Of a DNA stretch of 64,000 nt, positions 45,154 to 57,758 are shown in pieces (position 1 is the first letter of the stretch; the number at the start of each line of letters is the position of its first letter). This DNA is from Oxytricha trifallax (lineage: Eukaryota; Ciliophora; Spirotrichea; Sporadotrichida; Oxytrichidae): NCBI GenBank assembly GCA_000711775.1, contig ARYC01003221.1:1-64000 (forward strand), written 5' to 3'. The notes under the pieces are model-generated. The model was not told the origin of the DNA. It saw only the letters and a program-made list of their open reading frames with translations, and did not search any database. A program made the position numbers and the translations under genes.

Positions 45154-47274
45154 GTGGCTGTTCTTCATGCTGTGCTAACAGAGAAAAAGATGAATGTTAG
45201 CATAAAAATCAAGGTTAACTCAACTTAGATGCTACATAACCCCTATTTAAATGTATTATAGTTTAATATCTAAATTAATATTTTAGTGAATAACTTATTG
45301 AGAGATTCCTAGCTAAGAATTCCAATAGAGCTGATAGATGGGAGTATCTGTATGCCTTGTTGTTCAACTGAAAAATCTCAGTAAAATACCTCAGTTATTT
45401 AAGATAATCGGGTATTATTAAGCGAAGATATCGGCAAAGTTTACAAATTAATTACATTTCTAAATAATCATTATATTTTAAGAAAGCTTGAATTTGAAGT
45501 TTCTATATTAATTTTATAAAGCTATAAATTCCTTATGATGTCTAGCAAGCCCAATATTTCATTAGAAGAGCTTGATGAACTAGAGTCTTTGTGCAGAGAA
45601 ATACTGAGAATAATTGTTGATAAGAAAAAAAGCCTCAGCTTCGTCACATAAGAATCTTTTACCACAAAATACTAATTATGAATACAAAATTTAAGAAAAA
45701 GACATTAATTAGACTTAAGATTCTTAGGAAAATGTAATTGCTGTTTAGCATAATTCCCCGAGAAACTATATAAATTTTATTTTTATTAAAATCGGTTAAA
45801 TAGCAAACACAAATGTATTTAAAAAAACTCTTTAATTCCATATCATATAAAGAACAAATTTGGGTCTGAGCAATTCGACAGTAGAAGATCCTCAATAATC
45901 TCTTCTTCATAACAATTTGAAAGCATAAACTTTCATTTAAAAAGTACCAACGAATACTTAAACTAAAATCTTCAGACAACTCATCACTCAAGAGAGCCCA
46001 CTGATTTCAAGAAACATAAATTAATGATGTTTAACTAAACCATGATTATTATTGATAGTACTAAGAGCATGTCTTTTGTAGAGGATGGAAAGCCAAAATG
46101 TGAAGATATTGAAGATGAAGAATTCGAATAGAATCTTTTGAAAGTTAACACTAAGTTTGATAAACAGGATTCTGTTAGACATAACTCGAGTAAATCTTTA
46201 ATTGTTAAAGATTCAATTAAAAAGTAAAACAATAGTAATCACTCTCACTATCAATAAAATATTGAACAAAAGAGGTAGAGCCAAGCTTTCAAAGATCTTC
46301 AGGACTTAAAACTTACAGATGAAGATCAAGATTTAGAAATTGTGGATATTGAGCAAAATTAAGACCTTAACGAATATGCTTTGCCATTCTCCACTCCAAA
46401 GGAAGAGATTTATTCAAATAATGGAACTCAAGTTATCGTAAAGTGCGATTAAACTTAAGATTCATAGATCACAAGATACAATTCAACTTAAATCCATAGA
46501 AAAGAAAGAGCTTTTAGTGTTTATGAAAATAGTGGCTAATTCTCACAAAATCTAATGAAAAGTACAAAATCAGTTAGAGTCTTGGATCAAAACTCATAAA
46601 ATAAAAATGTTACTCAATCTTCAAAAGGTAATGGAAGCATCTTTAGTAGAAATGTTATTAGAAAGCAAAGCACAAAAGTTTGGAAAAATGGGCATATGTT
46701 TGAACATTGGAATTATGAAAACTCTTAAGATAGCTTTAGTGAAATTTCATTTATTGAAGACTAAAATAACTAAGAGTCACGGAAGCCGAGCATGGATAGT
46801 TTTAAAATCGGCAGCAAAATCTACCTTAATTTGGATTTATCTCAGTAGGTTAATCTTAGAGAGAAAATGTTGTATGACATGACAAACAGAAGTTCACTAA
46901 GTGGTTTGGATAATAAATCAGTTGAGATATTATCAATTTCAAATGGAACGATGATTAAGCATATATCTGATTATGACGACTGCTCAATCAGAAATTTGTC
47001 ACAACTCTCTAAATCTTAACAAAGTCTGATGTCTCTCAGAAGAATTTCCCGATCATCATTGACTTCGAAACAACAAGATGACAAAGAAAATTCAGACTTC
47101 TCAAATTCTGTTTTGTAGACAAAAATTTCGAAGAATAATATGAAAAGCCAAATTAGTTAGCAGTCTTACTAAGCACCAATGACAACTACACAAAAACAAG
47201 TAAATTTCAGTTCACAACCTATCTATGAAAGCTGTGAGATTGAATTTGAAAAGAGAATCAGTACATTCTAATGA
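45154..47274 (+). CDS. Ser/Gln/Asn-rich protein with a GGCSSCC N-terminus (possible lipid-anchored)
   Basis: The first block reads GGCSSCCANREKDECQHKNQ. If a start Met is supplied by another segment, MGGCSSCC would be a classic N-myristoylation and palmitoylation site (inference). A second block from about 45298 runs in one frame (RIPIELIDGSICMPCC, then SSKPNISLEELDELESLCRE). After an in-frame TGA near 45674 and AT-rich filler, the main ORF continues in the same frame through 46024 (SMSFVEDGKPKCEDIEDEEF) to TGA at 47272-47274. It is rich in S, Q, N and D, with SLMSLRRISRSSLTSKQQDD. No catalytic domain. Convergent with the gene at 47390-49600. Confidence 0.55.
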
Positions 47275-47389
47275 GATTAAAATGACAGTATTAATTTATA
47301 AGAAGATAATATAAAATTAAGATTTGAATGAGATTCATTAAATTAAATTTTAAAGAGAAATAAAGAGAAAGATTTATACGAGTAAAGAC

Positions 47390-49600
47390 ACTGCTAAAGT
47401 CTTTCATTTTGAATATATAAAAATTACTTGATTTCTTTTATAACTTGCTAAAATCATTTTTAATATCTTTGCCTTATTAATGAATCTCTCTGTGATTAGC
47501 TCATCTGAATTTTCTTTTTTGTATCTATTGATTTTATTAGGGGTGCTAGAAAAACTGCTAATCTTTTGCTGTGATTTAGTATTTATGTTTTATTAAGTTG
47601 TCATTCTAAGGTCATCTCCATTTTTTTCTCTAAAAGATAAAGATCCTTGCTCAATTTAACTTGAAAAGTTATCTTCAATAAAACTTTAAGATTGAGGTTT
47701 CACTGACCTTATAAATTATAGACCAATTGAATTCTTTTAAGTTGAAGAGCTATTTAAGAGTTTTGAGAATTTAGAGCTATCTTTTGTGGCAAAAGGTGAG
47801 AAAGTATTCAATTGACTTGACTTTTAAGTTGAGTCTTTAATAAATCTTTGTATTATTTTGGCAGATCTATTGGCTATTATTTCTTAGAAATTTTAATGCC
47901 TTAAAAAGTTGGTATTTTGTGATCAATTTTGATATCATCAATTTGAAGTTTGAATGATGTGTTAACTTGTGAATTTTGCGTATCATTTCTAAAAGACTAT
48001 TGTGACTGACTTTACATCTATCTGAAAGCAGCTATGTTACTTTAGTTTTGTCTATTAGCATTGTAATTATAAATTGGTATTTTAAAGAAAACGTTTATAA
48101 TTTTTATCATAATAATATTTTTTTATTTATCTAGCATTAACATCCTCAATATTAATTTAGAAAGGTTAAATGTTTTTACCATGATAATCATCTCTTTTTA
48201 TAGGATTTAAATTGAACAAAGATGGCTTTTAAGCATGATTAGTCAATTAAGACTAGCTTTAATATTACTATGAAAATTGTTTCATGCCTAAGGGATTTTA
48301 ATTGTTGTTTGATCTTGAATTTTATCTACTGTGAAATCGAGATGGAGATTTACTAGGAGATTGGGAAATGTTATAGCTAATTGGAATACTCCCTATACTT
48401 GCTCTTCTCATATAATAAAAGCTTTTACAAAGAAATTAATATCAGAAAAAGAGCCAAGTATATTGATTATACTTTTTAAGGGTTGATCAGGCTTTTAATA
48501 TTTATAGAAATAAAGCGGTTGCGACCCAGCTCGTTTCTCAATATCACTCAACTTTTTAGGGCTATCCTTCGAACTTTGTAATTTACCTCTAAGCTCTTCT
48601 ATAGCAGCTTATCTGTTACTATTTTTGGCAAATTAATCTTTAAATTAAGTGTATACCTATTCCTGTTCCTCATTCACTTTTATATTCTTTTAAGGTAAAG
48701 CTTGATCTTAATGATTGGCTATACTCTCATCGTTCATTCTCATATCACCAGTTGCCCCTTTGTTTAAAGTGTTGGTTAATTGAGATATAAATCTTTCAGT
48801 TTTCATAGATCTGAGAGTGTTACTGCTCTTCATGCGGTCTTTCAAATTATTTATGTATTCATTCTTGACCAGTGTCTTAAAGTCAATTGATTGAGCAGCA
48901 GCTTCAATTCTTGCTCCATTTTTTCGATTTCAAGTACCGGCCAGTTTTAGAATTTTTAATCATAAATCTCTATGTCTAAGCTATCTCCTGATTTTTATAT
49001 AAATAGTCACGAATATTGTTTAACTTCATTATTTCAACTTGATTGGCTTTTGGTGGGTCTAATATTTTACTTGCATCCCTGATTTTTAACTTTTCAATGC
49101 TCTCTCTGAAAGGAAACGGCTAAATTGACTTATACAGTAAGATGTGGTTATAGTCTAATGTATCCTTTTTATGCAGAGTCTTTACGAAATCCTTGCAAGT
49201 GAAATTCTATGGTTAACTTGAATTTAAATTCATTAGATTTTTATGGCTATCTCTTGGATTGGTATCATTTTTATTTTAATGTGTAATTCTGTAAGCTTGG
49301 AAATCTCTCTCAATTTATTCTTTAATTAAGGCCTATTTTTATTTCTTGCTTTGAGATAATCGACTTTTTTAAGTCTAGGCATAAGCCTGAAAGTGTTAGT
49401 GGATGTAACAGACTTTTATGATCTTAATGTAGTATAATCTTTTTATGGGGAGGAAGTCTAAGTTTCATATTTTTTCAATTTGAGAGAGGATAGATTAAGG
49501 GTTACTTGTTGTAGAGGATTGAAATAAGGGTTATTATAAGTGTGTTCTAGGGTCTCAAGTCCTGAAAATTATTCATTTCTTTTTTAACTTATGATTGCCT
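47390..49600 (-). CDS. Low-complexity and coiled-coil protein of unknown function
   Basis: On the minus strand: PPKANQVEIMKLNNIRDYL, EIEKMEQELKLLLNQL or the overlapping frame IEAAAQSIDFKTLVKNEYIN, NLKDRMKSSNTLRSMKTERF, QDQFAKNSNRQAAIEELRGK and LSDIEKRAGSQPLYFYKYQK. Then a Ser/Pro-rich stretch (QSPSKSPSRFHSRQNSRSNN) and TPNKINRYKKENSDELITER near the 3' end. The composition is that of a scaffold-like protein. Several frame changes mark IESs. Family unknown. Confidence 0.5.
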
Positions 49601-49930
49601 AAATATTATAATTGATTGCTTTTTATTTTATTTATTTTCAACTAATTAACATTAAATCTTAATATCATATCTTGAATAAATCTATTAATAATTTTTTTAA
49701 TAAATAATTTTAATTATAAATTAAATCACTTTTTGTTATTTAAATTAATAACATTATTTTTGCTTAGCCCCATCTTTCCACTAAATTGCTAATGCTACCT
49801 GATAATCATCATTTCACTGCATATCTAATTAATTTAAAATCTATGATCTTCTATAATTAGTTTTTATTCATTTCTCTGCTCATCATCAGATCTATGTTTT
49901 CAAGTTTTTTAAATTAAACGGATTTAATTG
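49601..49930. other. AT-rich spacer
   Basis: AT-rich stretch between two minus-strand genes. Nothing supported. Confidence 0.4.
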
Positions 49931-51790
49931 TATAATATATTTTTGAAGTAGTATTTATTTGTAAGTTATGGGCTTTAACTCCGATTAAGAGCATTAAATT
50001 ATTTCCTTTACATAGTAATATGTTGATTCTGCTAATCATGATTATCTTTTATCTATCTCTAACTTTAAAAGCCACTATTCGTCATCAAACTACTATTATT
50101 ATTCAAATTCATACCAATTTTATGTGAAATAACTTAATCTTAATTGGTATTAAATATTTTCATATTTTAGGGAGACACTGAGTTTAGTTTCCTCTATTTT
50201 ACTATACTAAAGGAATTTTAATTAACATTAAGGAAATTGTTGTTTTATAGTCCAGTTTTGTTATGGGCTATATTTGGTGAGAGATTATGGCGACTTATTG
50301 CACTGTTGGCTGCTGATTTATGTAGGTTCTTTGACTGTCTTGAGTTTGTTTCTGGCTAAATATATATAATTTAATATATAATTGCACAAATAATAACGTT
50401 TTATCAAAGTTTAGAGGAGTTATTTGAACTTTAAACTAAAAAGGACTACTGTTTTGTATAAATTTTAGTATTTTAAGGTTGTTTGAAAATAATAAAGCCA
50501 AAGCTAAAGTTCATGTTTTGAGCTTATTTTACTGATATTATTTTATACCTATTTCTGGTATCAAATTAGAATATAAAACATATTTATAATGTTAATTAAT
50601 GTTAAATTCTGCAGCTTAAAACTTTGTTTCTAAAGACCACTTGCCATTGCAGCATTTTTGAGTTATGTATTGCTTTTCATTTGATTTATCTCATTATATT
50701 TTTATGGTTAATTTAAACTATTTTATTGAGAATTTACTATGTTTGATTATTATGTCATTACTTTATTTTATTATAATGATTAATTACTTGCATTGCTGGC
50801 TAATTTAGTTCAAACTTTGGTTCATGTTTAAGCTATGATTTTATTAATAATTGCTGTTTTAGAGATTATTACTATCGTTTTTAATCACTGATTTATAATG
50901 GAAATTAGTCTAGCTGATATTGTAACTACTGTTTCCTTGTATCATATCTGGTGATTCGCTCTTCATCCTTTTTGTAAAAAACTACTAAGAAACTTAGTTT
51001 GTTTATGGCCTCTAAATTTAAAATTGATTCTTCCTGAGATTAGCTTCCAAATTGATATCCATGAAATCTCTAATGTAAGTTTGAGACTCTTTCTAAATGA
51101 TTTATTGCTCCTATTTTTGGTGTTATTGAATCATTTAATTAGATTTTTGGATATTTGTACCCTCCATAGAGAGTAATGGTAGGATGGGGTATTGATTGTT
51201 CAGAAAAACTGTTTTACTCTTAGATTGCTAAGGAACTAAATTGTTGTAATTTGAGGGTTACATTTATCTCTGAGGTTATAGGTTTTATTAAGAATTCTAT
51301 AGATAATCTTGACTGCTGTATCTTCTATCTTGTTAAACGCTTTGCATGAGTTTTATATGCTCAGCCAGGCTTTTTTTTATCAGGTTATTAGGCTTCTAGT
51401 TGCTTAGTTAAGTATAATCATTGATACTTTATGACATTGAATTTAATGTCTTAGACTAAATTTGAAGGTCTTTATTTGATTCTAAACTTTAAGTCTTCTC
51501 TTCAGATTCTAAGTAGGCAAGACATTTTTAATTGGCTATACTTACTTCGAAAGATTTATAAAAGATTAACTATCATTATCACCCTGTTAGAATAGCTTCT
51601 GCTCAAGAATTTATTCTGGAGACTTTAATCTAAATTTCTTAATATTCCCTGTTTTAGATGAATTTAGATCTTTTGTCTGCTAAATTGTAGTGGGTGATGT
51701 TTACTTGCTAATTTAATTGGTAAAATTTTCTGGCAAAAACATAATTCCATTTAAGTTGCTAAACATTAAGTTAAAAAATAGCAAGATAAG
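49931..51790 (-). CDS. Gln/Asn-rich segments, possibly the C-terminal tail of the carboxypeptidase gene
   Basis: Blocks such as MFSNLNGIMFLPENFTNQIS, IKKFRLKSPEQILEQKLFQQ, HPTITLYGGYKYPKIQLNDS, SNLHQRFHGYQFGSQSQEES and NQQPTVQQVAIISHQIQPIT on the minus strand, rich in Q, N and S. The segment lies directly downstream of the carboxypeptidase at 51830-53440 on the same strand and could be its disordered C-terminal tail after further MDSs, or a separate gene. Confidence 0.4.
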
Positions 51791-51829
51791 TTTAGTAATT
51801 TAAAGTTAATACTCTCATTGGTTAAGGAC

Positions 51830-53440
51830 GTTTAGACATACCCACTATCGATTTAAATCTACACCTTCCAAAGATGTTCTGTAATTTCCACAAGCCACAC
51901 CATCTGGATTAAGGCACGGTACAATATTAAAGATGAAATTCTCCCTTAAATTATATGCTGTTTAGTAATCTCTTGATTAAGGATTAGTATTTGTTATAAA
52001 ATTCAAAAATCCATTACATACATAAGTGGAGTTAGTTTCTCCTGGATGTACTCTTGCACTTATAGAAATAGCTTAACGTTTTTAGATAGATTTTTTCTCA
52101 CTATTTGGGATCGTAATTGTAATGATTGGTAAGGGCATCCCAGAGATAGTTAAACACATTATTTATCTGGTATAGGCAATTTAATTAGTTCTTAAATGAA
52201 CTGTTTCTTAATTATTAGTTTATTCGTTTCCATAATTATTGCTTTTAAAGTAGCCAAGATCGTTTTCAATTTAAGCTAGGTTTATTATTTATTAAGAGTA
52301 CTCGAAAGGTCTTGAATATGCAAAGTATACCGTATCTTTATCATTTTAAAAAGTAATTGTAAACTGAAGACAATTGTAATATTTGCCCGATCCCTTCTTG
52401 GCTTCGTAATCAATAGACTATAAATTTTGATTCTCTCCTTCCTCCCTGAAATATTTCTTATAGAGACCTCTCACAAATTAACTTCTTTCACAATCACTTT
52501 TAAAATAGTCTAGATCATTTAAAAATTCGTCTCCTACTTATTCCCATCTAAAATGAAATGGCATCTAATCTGCTTCAAAATTAGTTATTATAGATTTTGC
52601 CTTTTTCACTTCCGACTTACTCTTCCACATAACTTTCATACCCTTTTTATACAAAGACTAGCCTTTAGTGAAATTTCTAATTACAAAACTGTATTTGACA
52701 CCTGCCTTTATATTTCTTACTCTGAAGTAAAACCATTATTAGTGGCCTCGAGTGTTTGAGTCCGCATTCATAAATAAATCGTAGGTATCAGGCTTTGAAG
52801 GAGATTTATAAGCGCATTCCAGATTTCCACTTTCAAATAATGAGTCAATAAATAAGCAGTCATTTGTTCTATACATAATTCTTATTTAAATATAATACAT
52901 TATTTCATTGAGCATTTAGAACTTTGAGTCAATGATATATTAAATAGATAATTCGTTGTTTTTGTTCTTTGTATTAAGTCAAATATTGTTTAAATTTATG
53001 CGTCAACCTCTAATTTTCTTCCTCTAAATGAAAATCTATATCTATCAAATTTTTAATAAGCGTATACTTCCCAGGCTAATGTCTAAGTTTACTCACCAGA
53101 TTTTTATGAATCAAATATAGTATATATTCCCGCATTTATATTACATTAGTAGGTTTGTACCTCTGGAAAATTAAAATGTGCTGGTTTTTTGGGTTCACTT
53201 AATTATTATTTGATGATTACTAATTTTGCGAGAAATTATGATAGATGGTTTTGAGTATATCCTCAGTGTCTGATAGGAAAAGAACTCTTATATAGGTGTG
53301 AATATTTCCACTATCAAAGAAAGACTTGAAGTCGTGGACTTAGTAGGAGCATTTTGTACATTTATAGTTTTTTTTCTCTTTGTGTCTGCATCGAGGTTCA
53401 TCCCCTATTTTCACAAGATCAGGCTATAATTATTTTATGT
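51830..53440 (-). CDS. Cytosolic carboxypeptidase (CCP/Nna1, M14 family), N-terminal and first catalytic part
   Basis: CCPs remove C-terminal or side-chain glutamates from tubulin. The N-terminal block ([20 protein letters not shown]) precedes the typical beta-sandwich region ([35 protein letters not shown]). Catalytic motifs follow: [18 protein letters not shown] (zinc ligands His and Glu of HPGE) and [20 protein letters not shown] with GVDLNRQW (NPDGV-x-x-GN-x-R and the LNR-x-W motif). The downstream zinc-ligand His block and the catalytic Glu region were not found after 51830, so later MDSs may be elsewhere. Frame changes near 52800-53060 and 52380-52560 mark IESs. Confidence 0.8.
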
Positions 53441-53899
53441 AGAATAAGATAAAATTAACAATTTTATTTTAGTCCAAATCTGAGAAATAATCGCTCTCTC
53501 TCTCTGTTCTTATTTATCCAATAATTTACCATTTTTCTTGATATTATTGATCTATTGAAATCCTTTTAATTTCCTATACATTCCATCTTTATCATCACTG
53601 CCTCCTAGTATTTAATGGCTCTAGATTAGTGGAAGAGGCTCCAAGAATGAATTAAGCAGTTAGTTGGATACTTAATTCGTACTTTTTTAATTGTTTTCTT
53701 CTTCCATATATAATTTTATATTTCGATGTAATATTTCTTGTTAATAAGTTGAAAAAATGAATTATTATAACAAAAGAGTTGCACAAAAACTGTTAAAAAA
53801 AAGCATCACTTTATTATGCAAAATTGATTAAAATACTAGATAAAAATGAAAAGAATTAATTTTAATGATTTTTTGAACAATAAAGGTTGCATTAATACT

Positions 53900-54962
53900 G
53901 ATAATTTATTTAAAACAATAATAAACTTATCTATCTGTCTGCTTCCTCATGCATACTTTTATTACAAGTGATTTACTGTGACTCAATTGTTGTAGATTCT
54001 GATTGGTCTCCAAGAACTAGTTGGTCTTCTCACGGAAGAAGTTGAAGTTCCACTCACCCTCAATCTTGTATGGTTCGTGTAAACCTATTGGTTATAATGA
54101 TATTCAACAATTTTGTAATATAGTTAAGCTGCTGCTTTTCATAAATTTTTGGGTTTATCTGGACAACAGCATCCTTAGTGATAGTAGTGATCTGAATCTC
54201 GTCACTTGCTTTCTTGTCTCTGTAAAACATAACTTTCATGCAGTCTTCGATAACTTTTCTTGCTTCTTCCTCAGACAAGTCTGGTCTCCAGGCGTTTTGC
54301 ATCAAAACTTGGCAGTAATGTGCGGCTAACCCAGTCAAAAGGAAGTTACCTTCAACTTTAGTTCCGTATAAGTCAACCATCCATTGTAAATTAAATCATT
54401 AAAGTCAAAATGAATAATCACTTTTGAGGTTATTTCCTAGGAAGACTTCACCGTTGGTTTGGCTGACACCTCCAACAATAGTACCGTTCCACAATGGGTT
54501 CATCTTCATTCTTCTCTAGTACTAGATTCTAGACAGATAGTTGAAGTAGTCTCTTGGCTTCAAGAAAAGAGCACCGTCATTAACATGATATAAATAGCTA
54601 TTCAATTAAAGATTTTATTATGAAATTCTGTAGATTCTCAATAACGTCACTTTCGTGTTTCTCCTTGAAGATCTTAAGCAACTCTTGGAAGTCACTCATT
54701 TCTCCTGAGCAGGCAATGGCAGTGTCTACTGACAAGGGAGCGATTCTCTTAGCGTGCTTGGTCTTTTTCTTTTAACCATATGCTACAGCGGTGTCTGCAG
54801 CTAACATGATTCTATCTTTGTAAACTATAATCTAATGAAATTTATTATATATATTTATACAACCTTAAGATGATAAGTTTATCTGAGTCCCATGACAGAG
54901 GTACCAATATTGACTGGCACTTGAGTGTGAGAACTTGGCTATGAGCCTGAGATTAGATCCAT
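53900..54962 (-). CDS. 20S proteasome subunit beta-4 (PSMB4/beta-7 type)
   Basis: Starts at ATG 54960-54962, MDLISGSQPSSHTQVPVNIG. Next is TSVMGLRQTYHLK, joined through the 32-nt intron to IIVYKDRIMLAADTAVAYG, the proteasome beta fold. SGEMSDFQELLKIFKEK and NDGALFLKPRDYFNYLSRI follow across the IES 54592-54622. Then come RRMKMNPLWNGTIVGGVSQT, NGEVFLG and DLYGTKVEGNFLLTGLAAHY, and VMFYRDKKASDEIQITTITK with a terminal EPYKIEGEWNFNFFREKTN. The non-catalytic beta-4 lacks an N-terminal Thr active site. Beyond REKTN the frame is TAG and stays open for over 30 codons, so the real end is unclear. It sits 3' of the GOST-like gene on the same strand. Confidence 0.85.
54390..54431 (-). other. Probable IES in PSMB4, pointer AAT
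   Basis: Removal between the AAT copies joins EVFLGN to LQWMVDLYGTKVEG in frame and deletes an in-frame TGA. The 3-bp pointer leaves the borders uncertain. Confidence 0.5.
54592..54622 (-). other. IES in PSMB4, pointer ATTT
   Basis: AAAT (plus strand) at 54592-54595 and 54623-54626. Removal joins DVIENLQN to LYHVNDGALFLKPRD in frame. Confidence 0.7.
54832..54863 (-). other. 32-nt intron in PSMB4
   Basis: Minus-strand GTTGTA...CATTAG. Removal joins RQTYHLK to IIVYKDRIMLAADT in frame. Confidence 0.75.
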
Positions 54963-55089
54963 ATTGTTTGTTATGATTTTTTAACCAAATTATTTCAAAT
55001 TATAATTTTTATACAAAAACTTATCAAATTCATTCCGCAATCAATCATTCCTCATTCATTACTTTATTACATTGATATAAAAAGTAAAT

Positions 55090-57448
55090 TAATTAACAAT
55101 GTAGAATTTATGAGCATCAAATTGAATCTGAAGAGTCAAGAATACCGCGACTATCTCTCATGAATTCATTTCTCAATTCTAATTTTAATTATTAGTGAAC
55201 TTCTTATTCAATATAGTTTAGCTCTCTCGTTGAGTCAAGCAGCTCACTCTCGTAATTTCTTTTAGTGTATTGTGATTAATTAAGATCTTACAATAGCATT
55301 GATTGAGAATTTGATTGTTAATTGTGATTCAAACATTTTTAATTTTATTCTTGTTTCATTAATTACAGCTTGGATAGTACTTCTATTTGGACTTCTTAAT
55401 GATTCATGTTATCTTAATAATCAACTGGGTTTTGCAGTACTATATGAAATGATCTAATCATGTCATTGTTTTAGCTGCTTTAATTAGTTTAAAAAAGCTG
55501 GTCAGTATCTATTTCCTCAATACTGTTTTGTTCAGTACTTATGGATATTGTTTTCACTTATTGAGTCTCATTTATCTCATACTATAATTCACATTATAGT
55601 ATTTAAGGTATCACTTAAGATGCTCTGTTTTCTAATTCTATCATTGAGCCCATACATCATCATGTTAAGATCTTTATTTAAAATTTCTAATTTAATCTTA
55701 CTTGTCCTCTGGTTCTAGGAATATGCAGCAGCATTGTATCTGTAAATTAAGGTTTAGTGTATTTGAAAGTGACTATCAAAAATACTAAATCAACTGTGTC
55801 ATTAACTACGTTTAGTTAAGAAATCTTTTAGTACTAAGGTTCTTAATGATCAATTAAGTGTTGAGTAAATTTCAAGGCCTATTTACAGACAATATAAACG
55901 AAAAATGCCAATCTTTAATACCTATAGAGAGTCGAATAATTATTAAGAAGTCATATACTTACAAAAGCTTATCTAACTTGAAACTCATTAAAAGTCTCTG
56001 AGTTACACTTGCATTATAGTAATTGTTATCCATATATTGTAAAACATCTCTTTCAAGTTAGATGCCGAAAAATGCAACTACAACAGCAGCTATGATGTAT
56101 CCAATTTAGAAAGTGACATTTAGTATCACAGCCAAATTACTTTCATCGATCTTTAGCTATTAGTTGAAACATAGAAATAGCTCTAAGGATGCAGTGGCGT
56201 ATATAAACATCGAAAATAAGCCGTTCTGTCTATAATCTTGGCACTCTAAGTCTCTTAGTAAGAAGCCCTTTGCAAGAAGGATTTAATTGATCATCATGAG
56301 CATTCGATTAATTAGGTTAACAGCAATATAAGCCATCATTAAATACTGTCTCTTGTATAATTCATTGTAAGGACAGCTCTGATAATCTAGAATCAAGATA
56401 ATTGCAGAAAGCATTCTGAATTTAAAGAGCAAGGGCAAGACTCGATGGATTACAGTTACTTGTATATAATTTCTTTGCGTTAGATACATGTAGAAATAGG
56501 TACCAATAAATAGTGATGCGCAAACTATTGCAATTAAGTATTCACCTATTACGTACAATATAAAACATTTTTAATTTTGAAATGACTGATGATTATAATT
56601 ATAATCAGTTAAATCAATACAATGTTCTTCTCTTATTATACTATAGTATAAATGAAATTGACCAGCCAAATTTCCAGTATTACTACTCACACTGACATTC
56701 AATTTGGTAGTATTTTAGTGATGAGCCAAAATCTAGTGTAATATTTTTGAGTTATTACTATCAATAAATGCTTGTGGGATGGTTATTATTTTACTTATAT
56801 CATTAGCCAAGTTTAATTAAATATTACGTAGTGATAATCTTTTGAGGTTAAAGTTTTTTTAATGATAATGATGTTTGGGGTTAAATTTTCAATTAGCTAT
56901 GCATAGTACTCAGGATTGAGAAATTAAAATTTATGTTATAAACTTATATTTTATATTATATAAAAGAAATTTAGAATTTACCTTTGTAGCATAGTCTTTA
57001 ACCCATATTCTATAAATACTGATAGTTTAGTTTGAAAATGAGAGAATTTCTCGTTTACTTATATAGCATTTTTCAACAAATTCTTCATAATCTTTGCTTC
57101 ACATATTCTTATTTAAAATTCTTCTGAACTATCTTTATTTTAACAGTGTATAATTTTTATTTTCTTTTTTAATAATTTACTTATTTAAAACTTATTATTC
57201 CCAACAATATTTTGAATGTTTTAAATCTATTGAAATTCTTGTAATTTTTCACCTACATTTTCGAAATGTCGAGCTTTTAATAATTTGATTTCAAATCTTT
57301 GATTTTAAGCATATTTATGTTATAATATAAGTGTATCTTCTTTCTTGCTTATTGATTCTTCCTGGATAAATTGAGAATTTGCAAGTTATAATTTTAGAAA
57401 AATTACTGATAGTAATATTATTGCGGATTGATTTGATAAGTTTTTCAT
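55090..57448 (-). CDS. GOST-like seven-transmembrane protein (GPR107/TMEM87 type)
   Basis: ATG at 57446-57448 gives a signal peptide (MKNLSNQSAIILLSVIFLKL). A lumenal domain in two blocks follows (RFEIKLLKARHFENVGEKLQ; AFIDSNNSKILHQILAHHQN and NTGNLAGQFHLYYSIIREEH). Then come hydrophobic helices: YVIGEYLIAIVCASLFIGTY, VLPLLFKFRMLSAIILILDY, LMMAYIAVNLINRMLMMIN, GLFSMFIYATASLELFLCF, and NVTFQIGYIIAAVVVAFFG. A signal peptide plus lumenal domain plus seven helices is the plan of the Golgi GOST family, which takes part in membrane trafficking. A cytosolic coiled-coil tail (SKIKLEILNKDLNMMMYGLN) extends toward 55100. IESs lie near 56560-56980 and 55900. Confidence 0.65.
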
Positions 57449-57758
57449 TTTGTTTTTAATAAATTATTCAATTTTTATCTTTCGAAAAATATATAAAACT
57501 ATATTTTTGAACAACTATCCGTGATTATTTGTAGTTGATAAATAAAATGTATTTATTAATAGTATTCAAAATATAAAACACCCCTTGCTCTTTGATTTAT
57601 TAAAGTCTCTTTTCATATGCTTCTATAATTAAAGGTAATTTTATTTACTAATTGAGATACCTTAAGCTCAATAGTCTCTTAGATATCATCAGGAGTCATG
57701 CTAAGAACCTGATTTTTCTTAATTTTGACAGTCATTGGTTAAACTGAACTAAATTAGT
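57449..57758. other. AT-rich spacer
   Basis: Short AT-rich spacer between the GOST-like start and the phosphatase stop. Nothing else seen. Confidence 0.5.
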
